DNA of 64,000 bases from Aspidiotus rigidus (lineage: Eukaryota > Arthropoda > Insecta > Hemiptera > Diaspididae), in NCBI GenBank assembly GCA_035079385.1, contig JAVHKY010000013.1, positions 15,064,001 through 15,128,000 on the forward strand, in the 5' to 3' direction. A program made the translations under genes and the position numbers. Under the pieces are notes generated by a model, which worked only from the letters and a program-made list of their open reading frames with translations, ran no database searches and was not told where the DNA came from. Of this stretch, positions 12,336 to 23,063 are shown one piece after another (positions within the stretch are counted from its first letter, which is position 1; the number at the start of each line of letters is the position of its first letter).

Positions 12336-12953
12336 AAAAATATTTCTTTTTAGACTTTTAAACAAAATCTGCACTTCTACGTACGTTCGTGATGGCTTCC
12401 AATATCCTCTCTCATGGACGCATTTTTTTGTCGAGGCTGACGGCTGTGCAAAACTAACGCGTATCTATTGCTGACTCTACTATCCTCTTCAGCCTGATAA
12501 TCTTTGGATATGGCAATAATTATAAATTTTTGTGAAAAATTTCATGACCGAATTCTGTATGAGAATAAGACCCGCAAAGGAAGTACATACGGCGTGACAG
12601 GGGTTCTTGGGGAATGAGAGTTCGAGAATATTATTTTCATCTTTCTAAGCCAGTAAAGTCTTCCTACCTTGTCTCAAAGATAAGAAATAAATTTGTATAA
12701 GAAACAGAAGAACACCTGGATACACAGACTGACTAGCAAAGTTCAGTTCATCATTTGACAATTTGTTTTTCTGCAGTTCTTTCCCGCAGGGATACCGACT
12801 GACTTGTGTACGTACGAATATCTACAAATTATTTATACTTAGTTACTCGGATATTTTGAATCTTATTTTTGTCCCCTCGAAATGACAATTTTTCCGGCTA
12901 CATTCAAATCATTCTAAAATCATTTTTTTGCATCAGAATTTCACAACACCGTT
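12336..12953. other. 5' flank of paralog C
   Basis: AT-rich unique-looking DNA. 'TTTATACT' near 12831 is a weak TATA-like site 120 nt before the ATG; nothing else seen. Confidence 0.35.
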
Positions 12954-15020
12954 ATGATTGTGATTTACCGGTTGATTGCAATTCTCTCTCTATCTAGCGT
13001 TAAGCCAGAGCACATTTCGGAGGTTGTGGATTTAGGTGCCGTGACCTATTCTGATGAACTCGATGGATTTTACAGAGACTTGCATGCAAAAAGTGCGTCT
13101 TTCCTTCAACAATACTAAAGGTTATGTTCAAATTATGTACTTCTAAAATTGATGGATGAAGAAAAAAATTTTAAGTATGAGATATACTTTCTTAATATGA
13201 TCCCTGCTTCTCCTCATACGACCAGATGAGAGGTCTTATGAAATAGCCAACTCTGCTAGAGTAAGGTGAGGTTGTCTATTCTTCACAGAATTTGAAGACA
13301 GACGATACAAACTTTACCAACGATGAACGAAAAGTATGTGGTTTTTCAGTCTGCTTAAAAAAAATGAGTTTTGAATTAGGGATAAGAGCAAGTTGTGAGA
13401 CACAGATACTCGTAGTAGACAAAACTTCAACACAAGAGCCTGCAGAGATGATGAGGCTTGACGTTTTTCATTCAAAATTTGGAATTTTCAAGTTCTTTGT
13501 GCATGAGAAACTTGAAAGGATGTAAGGAATGTGATCTCACCTGCTGTTTGTAAATGTTGTAGAAATGGGAATTCCCCCTCAAGAACCGATTTACAAAGGA
13601 CTAAACACGCACATAAAGAGGAAATTGTGCAAACGTATCTTCAATAGCTTGTTTTACGATCATCAAAAAGAAGACTGGTTAAACCTCGATTCTTCAGCCA
13701 ATCGTTCCCTAATTGGGAATTATTTTCCGAATAGTTTTAACCATATTTTCAAAACTCGCGAACGACCACGATTCCAGTGCTGGGGTGAGCTAACACCGTA
13801 CGACAATTACGTATACGAAAACAACTACAGAATACAACCTATGTATTATGATGATGGACTTACCATGACAGAATACATATTCTCGTGTTTTACTAGAGAT
13901 AGAGAAACTGGTGAAATTAAAGAATATTACGTATCTCAAGAATACAACATAACGGAAGCTATGATAAATTCCTATCCAATGGCTGGAAGATTCATCTTAG
14001 CTTACAATGAAAATAATGAGCTAGCATTGAAAGCGATGGCGGAAGAGGCCGCTATAGGTTCGAAGTTCGTTGACAAAACCAATATCGCTGAGTTGTATTA
14101 TGTGAAATTTAGAGCCAAGACTCAACCGAGTAAGTATACGAAAGGTGTAGTATTGATTATCCTCACTCTTGATTTGAGGAGATCGAGACGGGGCCCCGAG
14201 TTTGAGAATTAAAATTTTTCTCCTTCTCCAAGTTCAAATGAGTTTTTCAATCTCCTTCAGAGGTCCTCTTGACATAATACCTCAAAATTGTACCTGTCTC
14301 CCTTCCTCCGATCGAGTTCAAAATTTCCAATTAATCTGGAAGGGATCTAACTTGGTGTATATGTGCATCTTGCTCCATAAGGTCAACAGATGCGACAGCG
14401 ACGTCTCCTTATTTTTTGTACAAATGAACAACGATGGACTTCAAGATTTACTCGAATGATCTTTTGCAGGTGAAACATATGAACAGGATCCACTTTGTTC
14501 ATTATCAAGAGGCCACAAGCAAAGGATTTGCGCGAGTATATTCGCCTCGCGGATATTCACGAAAAAGTTCAAGTTATTGCAAAACATGCCCTTCGTCGAA
14601 CCGTTTTGCGTGAGAAAACTAATTTCATTATTTGCCAATATTTCGAAGCGCAGACGGCTACTCCTGAGAATGACGCAGGGACATTTGGAAAAAGATAAAG
14701 AGTACGACGAATGGTTGATCACATGCAACGTTTTGGACGTAACTGAAAATAAACCGAAGGTTTATTACGTCTCTCGAGGTGACCTTCAGCATACAGTTTT
14801 CTTGTACTCGCGGCCATTTCCCGACGAGAGAGTATTTGTGGACAGTTATATGAAAAATGTTGCCGTTGCCGACGTTGAAAATGTTGGAAACGACAATGAG
14901 GTCGCCGCACGCCGCGAGGACGGAGGAATGAGCGAATTTTCAGGCACAGAAACTGAAGACGACGACCCCGAACATCAAAGTCTGTTTGAACCGATATTTC
15001 GCCACGACGTAAATAACTAA
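12954..15020 (+). CDS. Paralog C: secreted two-domain protein of unknown family (3 exons)
   Basis: Exons are 12954-13092, 13563-14129 and 14470-15020, giving 418 residues. The introns (470 and 340 nt) are GT-AG and phase 1 (donors A|GTGCGT and A|GTAAGT; acceptors TTGTAG and TTGCAG). The N terminus MIVIYRLIAILSLSS looks like a signal peptide and precedes ISEVVDLGAVTYSDE, which aligns with LSKVLSLKAVTDF in B. Exon 2 shows KLCKRIF, EYIFSC, YYVSQEYN and MAGRFILAYNENN. Exon 3 shows DPLC, RICASIFAS, FCVRK, YDEWLITC and YYVSRGDLQHTVF, with cysteines spaced C-x10-C-x25-C-x38-C, then an acidic tail. It has the opposite strand to A and B and the longest introns of the three. Function unknown. Confidence 0.86.
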
Positions 15021-15555
15021 AATTTTCTTCTCTCTGCATACGTGGGTGCTTCCAGTATATTTATCGTCTCCAGGAATGCAGCCAAAGGCCTGCCGCATTA
15101 TATAACGAAATTCACAAAGTTTGAAATGTCATTCATTCGTTCAATGTGATGATCCTCGCAAGATTATATCTTACAAAGCATCGACGAATCAAGAAAATAT
15201 AATTGCAAACGCTCGTGAATTTCAAACACGAAATAGCGGTCTAAAATTATGTTGGAGTTTGTTTGAAACAAAGGAGATAGAAAATTTGAAATACAAATTT
15301 CAAAATGTATCAAACGAGAAACATCTTACGGTAAAGGAATCTGCGGAATGTTGTCGGCCAAACTATTTGAACGTGAAAACTACTTCCTTATGGTTCTCAA
15401 GAGGAAATTTCTTTCTGAAATTATTATTTTGTATGTGTGTATAAATTAGTATCTTCTTGTGAAACTTTTTGTCAGATTGCTCTACACGTTTACATCCACT
15501 TGAACAAACTAAGTATCGTAGACAGATAATACGAATGTCGAGTAAAACAAAATTA
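15021..15555. other. 3' flank of paralog C
   Basis: Probable 3' UTR and spacer. A 107-codon frame (15121-15444) has no paralog in A or B, no domain I recognise and biased Lys/Asn/Glu composition typical of chance AT-rich frames. Confidence 0.35.
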
Positions 15556-15579
15556 GATGCCATTGCAGGACTGCAATGT

Positions 15580-16435
15580 CCCGAGTCCGCCTCCTATCAT
15601 ATATAACTCGGAGGACGAAATTTTTTCAAGTCCCCTTCTCCCTCTCGAAGACATCATCAACCACATGACGTCATCGTCATCGTCCGCGAGCCCGAGCGCG
15701 CCGTGTGTCGTCCAGCAAAAAACTTGGAAAACTTCTGACTCGTATTCTATATAGCTTGGAGCATTAAATTTTTTTAAACTTGGAAAAATTTCGAATCCAA
15801 TAGTATATGGCTTCGAGGATGAAATTTATTCAAGTCCCCCCCCCCCCCTTTCTATCATCATATAGCTCGAGAATGAACATTTTTCAACAGGGAACCAGTT
15901 TTATGGTGGGTTTTTTGCTGGGCGCCGTTCGCCTTCCGGCAAAAAAATTTCGACTGCTATCGTATATAGCTTGGAGGATGAAATTTGCTCAAGTCCTCCT
16001 CCTATCATATATAGCTTGGAGGTCGGAATCTTTCCAAGTCCCCTCCTATCAGAGGGTCGAAATTTTTCCAAGTGTCCCTCCTACCATATATAGCTCGTGG
16101 GTCGAAGTCCCCCTCCTATAAGATATATCTCGTGGGTCAAAATTTTTTCAAGTCCCCTTCCCCTCTCCGTGACGTCATCAACCTCGCTCGCGGACGAAAA
16201 TTTTCTAAAAGTACCCCCAACAAAAGGGATAGCGGGTCGACTACTATCGTACATAGCTTGGAGGATGAAATTTTCTCAACTCCTCTTCCTATCATATATA
16301 GCTCGAGAGTAAAAATTTTTCCAAGTCCCCCTCCCCTCTCCGTGACGTCGTCAACATCGCTCGCGGACGAAAATTTCCTGAAAGTACCCCCAACAAAGGG
16401 GATAGCGGGTTCCCCGCTAAAATATCTTTAAATTA
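15580..16435. repeat. Cluster of dispersed 46-bp family with CRE palindrome and hairpin end
   Basis: Six or more copies of the unit with core CCTATCATATATAGCTCG, then a module with 'CCGTGACGTCATCAACCTCG', 'GCGGACGAAAATTT' and 'ACCCCCAACAAA', repeated twice (about 16165-16230 and 16335-16410). The right end is a hairpin AGCGGG-TTC-CCCGCT followed by AAAAT, the same layout as the AACAGG-TTC-CCTGTT hairpin at 1030. Confidence 0.75.
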
Positions 16436-16439
16436 CGTA

Positions 16440-17084
16440 CTGAATTGTTGGGAAATCCAATACCTCATCTCTATAGAGGTTGGAGAAGCGCTCTTCCAAA
16501 TCCTCCCATCTCTAGGATTCTATGATCCTAAGATCACGATACTTCTTTTGTACTACGATACTTCTTATGTACTGCGTTCTGGTTTGATTGTTAAATTGAT
16601 TTAATATGAATGTCTCCTGCCCCTGGAAAGAGGTATAATAAGAAACGCAATAGGTAATGTAGGTTTGCTGACAACGGACAATATTTTCTGAGGTCCTGTT
16701 CTATCCCCCGTCAATCTGTGTACAGTCAACTCCCTTCCCCCCTCCCCAGCATTTGATGTACACTTTATCTGTTGTGTAACCACGCTACTTGCAAAAAGAA
16801 TACGTAATCAAGTAGGTAATGATATCGTGAGGCTCATTGGAAATTACGATATGATGAGGCATACAATTTTCAATTTGAGCCGGTTATCCGCTTGGAGCGC
16901 TAGGATAATATTGAAAACGTGATTTGGATACTTCTTGATAAATCCAGAACGAAGCCATTTGTCGGAATGAGTTTAAAAAAAATTTTCTATGTGTTACTTC
17001 CCATGTCAGGAAGGCTTGCCTTCACCATTTGTATCGGTTAATCCACTTATTAACGTCGCGGATTAACACACGGGTCGTCCATTT
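16440..17084. other. No recognisable feature
   Basis: Spacer between repeat cluster and R1-like LINE. 'AACCACGCTACTTGC' near 16780 resembles 'AATCACGCTACTCGC' near 61005 in the right-hand satellite border. Confidence 0.35.
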
Positions 17085-18760
17085 ACTTAGCTCGCTCTGG
17101 GAAATTCTTGCTTTCCATTTTTAAAGCAAAAAGTGTCTGGCCTGCTGCGTGACCCGTAAAGCATCTTGATCAGTCGTTGTCTTCTTTTTTGATTTGAGTA
17201 CCACCGCTTTCTCTTCAGCAAGAAGCTCGAGTAGGAAGAGCTTCCGCCAAGACAGTGCGGTAGGCACTAACACACCTCAGCGCAGCTCTTTATTGGATCT
17301 TTACTCTTTCTGTGGGGTATCTTCATGGAGTCAGCCCACACTGGGGCACCATAAAGGAGGATCGACAAGGCGGTGCTCATCATAATCCTCCTTCTTGCTT
17401 CTCTCGGCTCTCCTAGGTTTCTCATGACTCGGCTTAGGTATGTGACTACCCTTCCCGCCTTTTCCGCTGTCATCAGAAAACTGTGCCTGAAGCTCAGCTT
17501 CGAGTCGAACCATATGTCTAGGTACTTCATTACCTTCTTGGTCTTGATTTCTACACCTTGCAGGTGGAAGGTTGATGGTCTGAAATTTCAGCAGGTCGTG
17601 AATAATATGGCTTTCGTCTCACGAACTAAAAGATTTAGTCTGGCCGACTCGATCCAACGCGTCGGGATCGGTTTACTTGGCTCTCTACGGCTAAAGTTGT
17701 TTTGGCAGTGCATACCACCAGTCCGGACCCTTCCAGTACTCACCCCGCAGTCTATTGCTGCATAAAGGAGGGACATACCATCCTCCTCCACTATTGGTAG
17801 CGTTACCATTGGCGGTGGCTGCTGTGGGAACAAACCGTCAATGATTGGCCCACAACATTTGGCTCTATTCGGTTCATTGCTGAGAGGCTCTTCAGTTGCT
17901 TGAGCACTACATTGTATGACTTGCCAAACGGGTCCTCCTCTGCCATTTCGCAGAGTTCGTTCCCTGCATCACTCTTGTTGTCTTTTATGGCTTTCTTCTG
18001 TCTCTTACGAACCAGCTGGTATTCAGGTGCAACCGTCCATGCCTCTTCATGGCCTCTACTACGCCGGGGTCGGTTGCACTCTTATTTAACTCGGCAATAT
18101 GATTGGTCTACCAGTAAACGGCTGCCCTCTTCCTTGATGGATCTTGCCTAGGCATGGCTGCATTGCATGCTTTGGTGACAGTCTTCAACAATGTCTCTGC
18201 TGCCACCTCTGCATTTTCTTCTTCCTCTCATCCTTGGTCCCATGTGAGAGCAAGATAGCTAGCTATTCAGCTTTCTGACTGCCCATTTTCTTAACAGCTT
18301 TTGAGGAGCAGCGAACTCAACTTCCCAGTGGATGGAAAAGTTGATGTACCGATGGTCGTTCCCAGGAAGCACCTAACCCAGCTTCCATTCGTCGGGCTAC
18401 TCTCTCTGAGGCAAAGATCAATACTGGACCCATACCCTTGATGCACTCTAGTAGAAGTCTTGCCCAAATTGACCGTTTCCAGTCCCTTGCAAGCAAAGTC
18501 CGGCCAGAACGCCATTCTTCTGACCAGGCCCAGCCACTATGAATTTCTCACCTTGCCGTCCAACTTGTCTAGGAAGTTCTAAACTCCAATAACAGTAATT
18601 TGGTGAGAAGTAGCAATTGCAGACGTGCCTCTCCCCACACACAACCTCTCCAGGGTCAATTTGACACTCTGGGCAAACATTAATGGTCGCTAAGCTGTTG
18701 TCGATATCTGATATAGTACTGTAACATATTTTCATAAAACATATGAACACAACAATTGAA
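17085..18760 (-). mobile_element. R1-clade LINE, 5'-truncated and decayed (endonuclease to RT thumb)
   Basis: Reading on the minus strand from 18750 down, frames in order show an endonuclease piece (VVCGERHVCNCYFSPN; then GYGSSIDLCLRE), a linker with AMPRQDPS and a W-rich motif, LFPQQPPPM, and finally KYLDIWFDSKLSFRHSF, AEKAGRVV and ILLYGAPVWAD. The last set is the RT thumb region typical of R1-clade elements. Several stops and frame changes interrupt it. R1-clade elements are target-primed retrotransposons; many are rDNA-specific, but here no rDNA flanks are visible. The piece at 11.5-12.3 kb is a second copy. Confidence 0.75.
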
Positions 18761-18792
18761 TAATAAAAGGACTTGTCCAGACGAATATATCA

Positions 18793-19005
18793 TAAACACA
18801 ATAATGAGCTTGAAAGCACTGTCGTCTTAAAAATTTTTTTATTACTTATACGACGATCGACGTTTCGAACGTACACACGTTCTTCTTCAGGATAGTATTT
18901 ATCGATCCTGAAGAAGAACGTGTGTACGTTCGAAACGTCGATCGTCGTATAAGTAATAAAAAAATTTTTAAGACGACAGTGCTTTCAAGCTCATTATTGT
19001 GTTTA
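18793..19005. repeat. Perfect 101-bp inverted repeat with 11-nt loop and hammerhead-like cores
   Basis: Left arm 18793-18893, loop 18894-18904, right arm 18905-19005; I checked the arms base by base and found no mismatch. Each arm, read outward from the loop, has CTGAAGA, AACGT-GTGT-ACGTT (a 5-bp stem with 4-nt loop), GAAA, a 3-bp stem and GTC. That is the order of the hammerhead ribozyme core (CUGANGA, stem II, GAAA, stem III, NUH). Penelope-like elements are known to carry such motifs in their terminal repeats. I could not find a convincing stem I. Confidence 0.9.
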
Positions 19006-20990
19006 CAACAATTGAAGTTGACCCGTTCTTTCTAATTCGTTAATTATTTTGAAATCGAACAGAAGAGAAATTGGTGACCATCCATCGTCCGTCTTTCCTC
19101 TTCTCACACAAGTCATATCTCTTTGACCTGTTTATGTCAAAGAATGCATGTCTCAACCAGTATATTGATGACAATGATGGAAATTTCACGTATTTTCTCA
19201 TAATTATTTTTCTTTTTTAATATTCTGTAACACCAATGAAATGCTTTAGCGCTTGAATTTACATGAAAATCGCTTCGTTACCCTCACAAAGGATTTTGAT
19301 GCCCGGGTATTACGCGCTTGAAGCTTACTAAGGTCACGAAGGCAACGATGGAAGACGAAAGAGCGCGGTTTTTTTAGCGAGTAATTTCATAATAAGACTT
19401 AAGATATAATAAATAAAATTTTGCTCATCATTCTTCGAAATACCCACCTGTTTCTGTATTTCTTGCTGGAATACCTAATAAAATTGAACAGACAATTCTA
19501 ATCTTTCGTCATATTTCTTGAAATGCTACTTATTCTCGTCTGTGAAAAATCTGTCGCAACATAATAAAGAAACTATAATAGAATTAATAATACTGGGTGT
19601 GCGCTATCTACGTACTTTACTCGCTCAAAATTTCTTTCTTAAAATTTCAAACGATCTGCGAACATTACGTCGAATGAATTCATTGTCGTATATAAAAAGA
19701 AGTACCGGTATTCGGAATGAGAAAATTGTACCGAAGTTACGTTCTTGAGCACTCGATACTTCAATCTCCACCTACACTTTTCTCCAGATACGTGAAATAG
19801 AAAATTCGAGTTTCGAAAGCGTGAATCTAAAAAATTGTACGTTGCACAATTTTTCTAAAGCGATATTTACATACTGATACGTAGAAAAAATTTCATACTT
19901 TTTCATTTAAATCTCTTATCAGAATCGAGGACTTTCGTTTCAATATAACCGACTCCACTTTTCAACCGGGGCGTAACAATATCTTTGTTGAACTCTCATA
20001 AAGGAAAATACGTATAAATCACGAGTCAATTACTAACGCGTATAACGAAAAATTAATCGTCATCTCCTTGGTGTAGGAAATGGACGACTTGTAAGCATTA
20101 GCATTCAAATATGAAATACGCGGGCAAAGCGCGTGGGATTGGTCGTCCCATAAAAATATAACGACGATCTTCCAAATTTTCCGCATACAATTGTGCTTTT
20201 TCAGCAAGCTTCTGGGATCGATTTAGAAAAAATTATCGGTAGCGATGGCGTAAAAGTGAAGGAAAAAACCCTCGCGTCAGTACTGCGAGAAAAGTTTCTA
20301 AAAGCGTGCTAGATTACTCTCTCGCGGAATCTCCGATTTACGATGGCGGGGAAATAACGCGAAAATAAATTCACCCATAATACGATAATAAAAGCGGTTT
20401 AACTCTGTTGCCGCAGGCCTCTACAACTTTGCGACGACAGAAAGACACACACAAATTTTCCCTTTTTATTGTTTCAATAATAAAAGTCGTTTAGATATGT
20501 ATTTTCTCCTCTTGAAATACTATTACCTATGCCCGAACCGATAAAATTTAGTTTTTGCACTTCATGATTTTTTGCCAATTAGAGAACAAAGTACCAACGT
20601 GAAAAACGAAGGAAGTTGCGAAAAAAATGAATGAATTTCGGTTCTCTGCGGTAGAAAGATCCGACTAGTCATTTACGACCAGCATAAGGTTGCGCAAGAA
20701 ATTGTTAAAAATTTTGCGAGATGTACACAATTTACAAGGAATCAAACAGGGACCAAAGATGAGTTCCTTGTGGATGAGTGTATGGCAGGGTGAAGTTCAG
20801 AAAGGTACTGACAAATATTATAATGAGATAATTAAGGCGACGGGTGGGGTTTCGAAAGCAGAAGGATAAGACTAGCCTGTGGGGAAGTACTTCAGGCTAA
20901 TTATCGGGGTACAAAAAGAAGAAAATTGAGCGAACTAGCCTATGGGGACAGGGTCTGTCCTCCTGTCCCACAAGCAAGATTGAATGACTC
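19006..20990. other. No recognisable feature
   Basis: About 2 kb of AT-rich unique-looking DNA. Short frames only, none with a domain. Upstream exons of the receptor gene starting at 24789 might be expected on this side, but I could not identify any. Confidence 0.4.
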
Positions 20991-20994
20991 TCCC

Positions 20995-21540
20995 CTGGTT
21001 AGTTCCAGACATATCCAGACAGACAGATTTTTATCCTTGTGGGGGCGAAAGGTTGATTCAGAAGGTCACATGAAACATATTGAAAACGAAAAAAGACATC
21101 CAAGAGGGAGAAGATTCTACTCTGATCATTACCGGACATGTCCAAACAAACAGATTTCTGTACTTATGGGGGCAGAATGAGGATTAAGGTCACATGAAAC
21201 ATATCGAAAACGAAAAAAGATATCAAAGAGGGAGAAGATTCTCCTCTGATTGTTTCCGGACATGTCCAAACAGACAGATTTCTACACTTATTGGGGCAGA
21301 AGGTGGATTAAGAAGGTCACATGACACATATCGAAACCAAAAAAGATATCAAAGAGGAGAAAGATTCTCCTCCGATCATTTCCGGACATGTCCAGACAGA
21401 CAGATTTCTATACTTATGGGGGCAGAAGGTGGATTCAGAAGGTCATATGAAATATATTGAAAACGGAAAAGATATCTAAGAAGAGGAAAATTCTCCTCCG
21501 ATTATTTCTGCACATGTCCAAACAGACAGATTTTCCTCGT
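20995..21540. repeat. Tandem repeat, about 125-bp unit, five copies
   Basis: The marker 'ACATGTCCA' (first copy ACATATCCA) starts near 21009, 21136, 21260, 21386 and 21512. Each unit also has 'GGGGGCAGAA', 'AAGGTCACATGAAACATAT' and 'GAGAAGATTCTCCTC'. The last unit leads, in open frame, into the Penelope-like RT coding region, so the array may be part of that element's 5' end. Confidence 0.85.
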
Positions 21541-21541
21541 A

Positions 21542-23063
21542 TGTTGGGAACGTAAGATTATTAATGATAGCGAACTTCTAATTAATAAGCCTGCCCTCAA
21601 GAAATCGATTTTAGTCCCCAACCCTGTTCCACCACGGCTTTACGGGTTGCCAGAAATCCACAAAGTTGGTGTACCTGTAAGACCGGTGGTGTCCTTCATT
21701 TCTTCCCCCACCTACTTTTTGGCCAGATTCCTGGATTCTTGGCTTAAGTCTTGCGTTGATATTTTATCCCCCTATTCTGTTAAGAACTCGGTCGAATTGG
21801 TCAAGAACATAAAGGGCACTCTTCCGCCTCCCGGTTCTGTCCTGGTCTCCTTTGACATTGTTGGCTTGTTCCCTCACATACCTCTTGAACCGACTCTTGA
21901 AAGAATTAAATCTAAATTACAAGATGCTAATGTCTCTCCACCCTTTATTGATGAGTTCTTCACTTTATTACAGAGTTGTTTGTCACCGAATTTTTGTAAA
22001 TTCAACGACAAAGTGTTTGTTTTCCCCGACTGTGTTGGTATTCCCATTGGCTCGCCGTTAGGCTCCCTCATTTCTGAAATTTTTATGGACCTATTTGAGA
22101 GTACTTTGATTTCCTCCGGTAATGCCTTACTCCAGCATTTGGTATACTGGTATTGTTATGTCGATGATGTGGTTTGCCTCTGGAAAGGCCCTCCCCTCCT
22201 CCTCCAAGATTTTTTGACCTTCCTCAATTCTCAGTTCGACACTATTTCGTTTACTATTGAGGTAGGAGGTAGTTCCATTAATTTCTTGGATCTTACCATC
22301 TCCATTGAGACAGGAGTGCATGAATTTGCTATTTTTCGTAAACCTACGGCGACGGACTCTACTATTGCTTGGTCCTCCTCTTGCCCTACGGCCCATAAGT
22401 ATGCTGCTTACAACAGCATGATCCATCGCCTTCTTGCCATCCCTCTCACTCCTGATGCGTTCCACAAAGAAGTCAACACCATCAAGCAGATCGCCCATGC
22501 TAATTCTATCAAGCTTGACATTGATGGTACTATCCGTAGGAAGTTAGTGCGCAGAGCTCTGGACGCCACCACTTCTTTGCCCGGAACCCTGCGATGCCCG
22601 AAGAGAAGTGGATACGCCTCCCCTTCCTTGGGAGGCTTTCCAAGGATCTGAATCGCATTCTCCGCCCCATAGGGCTCCGCCCTGCTTATTATAGCGTCAA
22701 TAAATTGGGCACCCTATTGTGCCGTCAAAAAGACCCGATCTTGGATTTCCAGAAAAGTGGTGTCTATAGGTTGCACTGTTCCGATTGCTCTGCTACATCG
22801 GTGAGACGGGGAGGCAGTTCGAGATCAGAATTTCTGAGCATGTTGACGCTGTTGCTAAAAAACTCCCCAAGAAATCTATATTTGCGGCTCACCTCCTTGA
22901 GTCTGGTCACTCCTTTGTGAGGGGGAGTGAGACCTTCCTCCACTTCGAAAATTCGTACCGTAACCGTATCGCTCTTGAGACCTTAGAGATAGCCCGCCAT
23001 AGTGCTGATCCTGATGTCTTTTTACTTAACCAGTACATACCCGATTGTCCTTTTTATCCATAA
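21542..23063 (+). pseudogene. Penelope-like element: reverse transcriptase plus GIY-YIG endonuclease, frameshifted
   Basis: The RT frame runs to 22651 and begins in the conserved PRLYGLPEIHKVGVPVRPVV motif, then has SFDIVGLFPHIP, GSPLGS and the catalytic YVDDVV. Near 22590 the frame shifts to one encoding LSKDLNRILRP...SGVYRLHCSDC, and near 22790 it shifts again to YIGETGRQFEIRISEH...ALETLEI, the GIY-YIG nuclease and its C terminus (stop at 23061-23063). So all parts are in order but split over three frames. Penelope-like elements use this RT/GIY-YIG pair for retrotransposition. The N-terminal region upstream of the RT is short or replaced by the 125-bp array. Could be a recent copy with two indels or sequencing errors; either way it is not expressible as one protein here. 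Confidence 0.93.

Noticed and set aside
15121..15444. 107-codon frame after paralog C as a fourth gene
   Set aside because: No similarity to the family, no domain and no supporting splice or start signals; probably 3' UTR.
15807..16431. Overlapping 70-119 codon frames rich in Pro/Ser/Ile
   Set aside because: They are translations of the 46-bp repeat unit and recur in every cluster of it.
22127..22498. 123-codon minus-strand frame
   Set aside because: It is the antisense shadow of the Penelope-like RT coding region.
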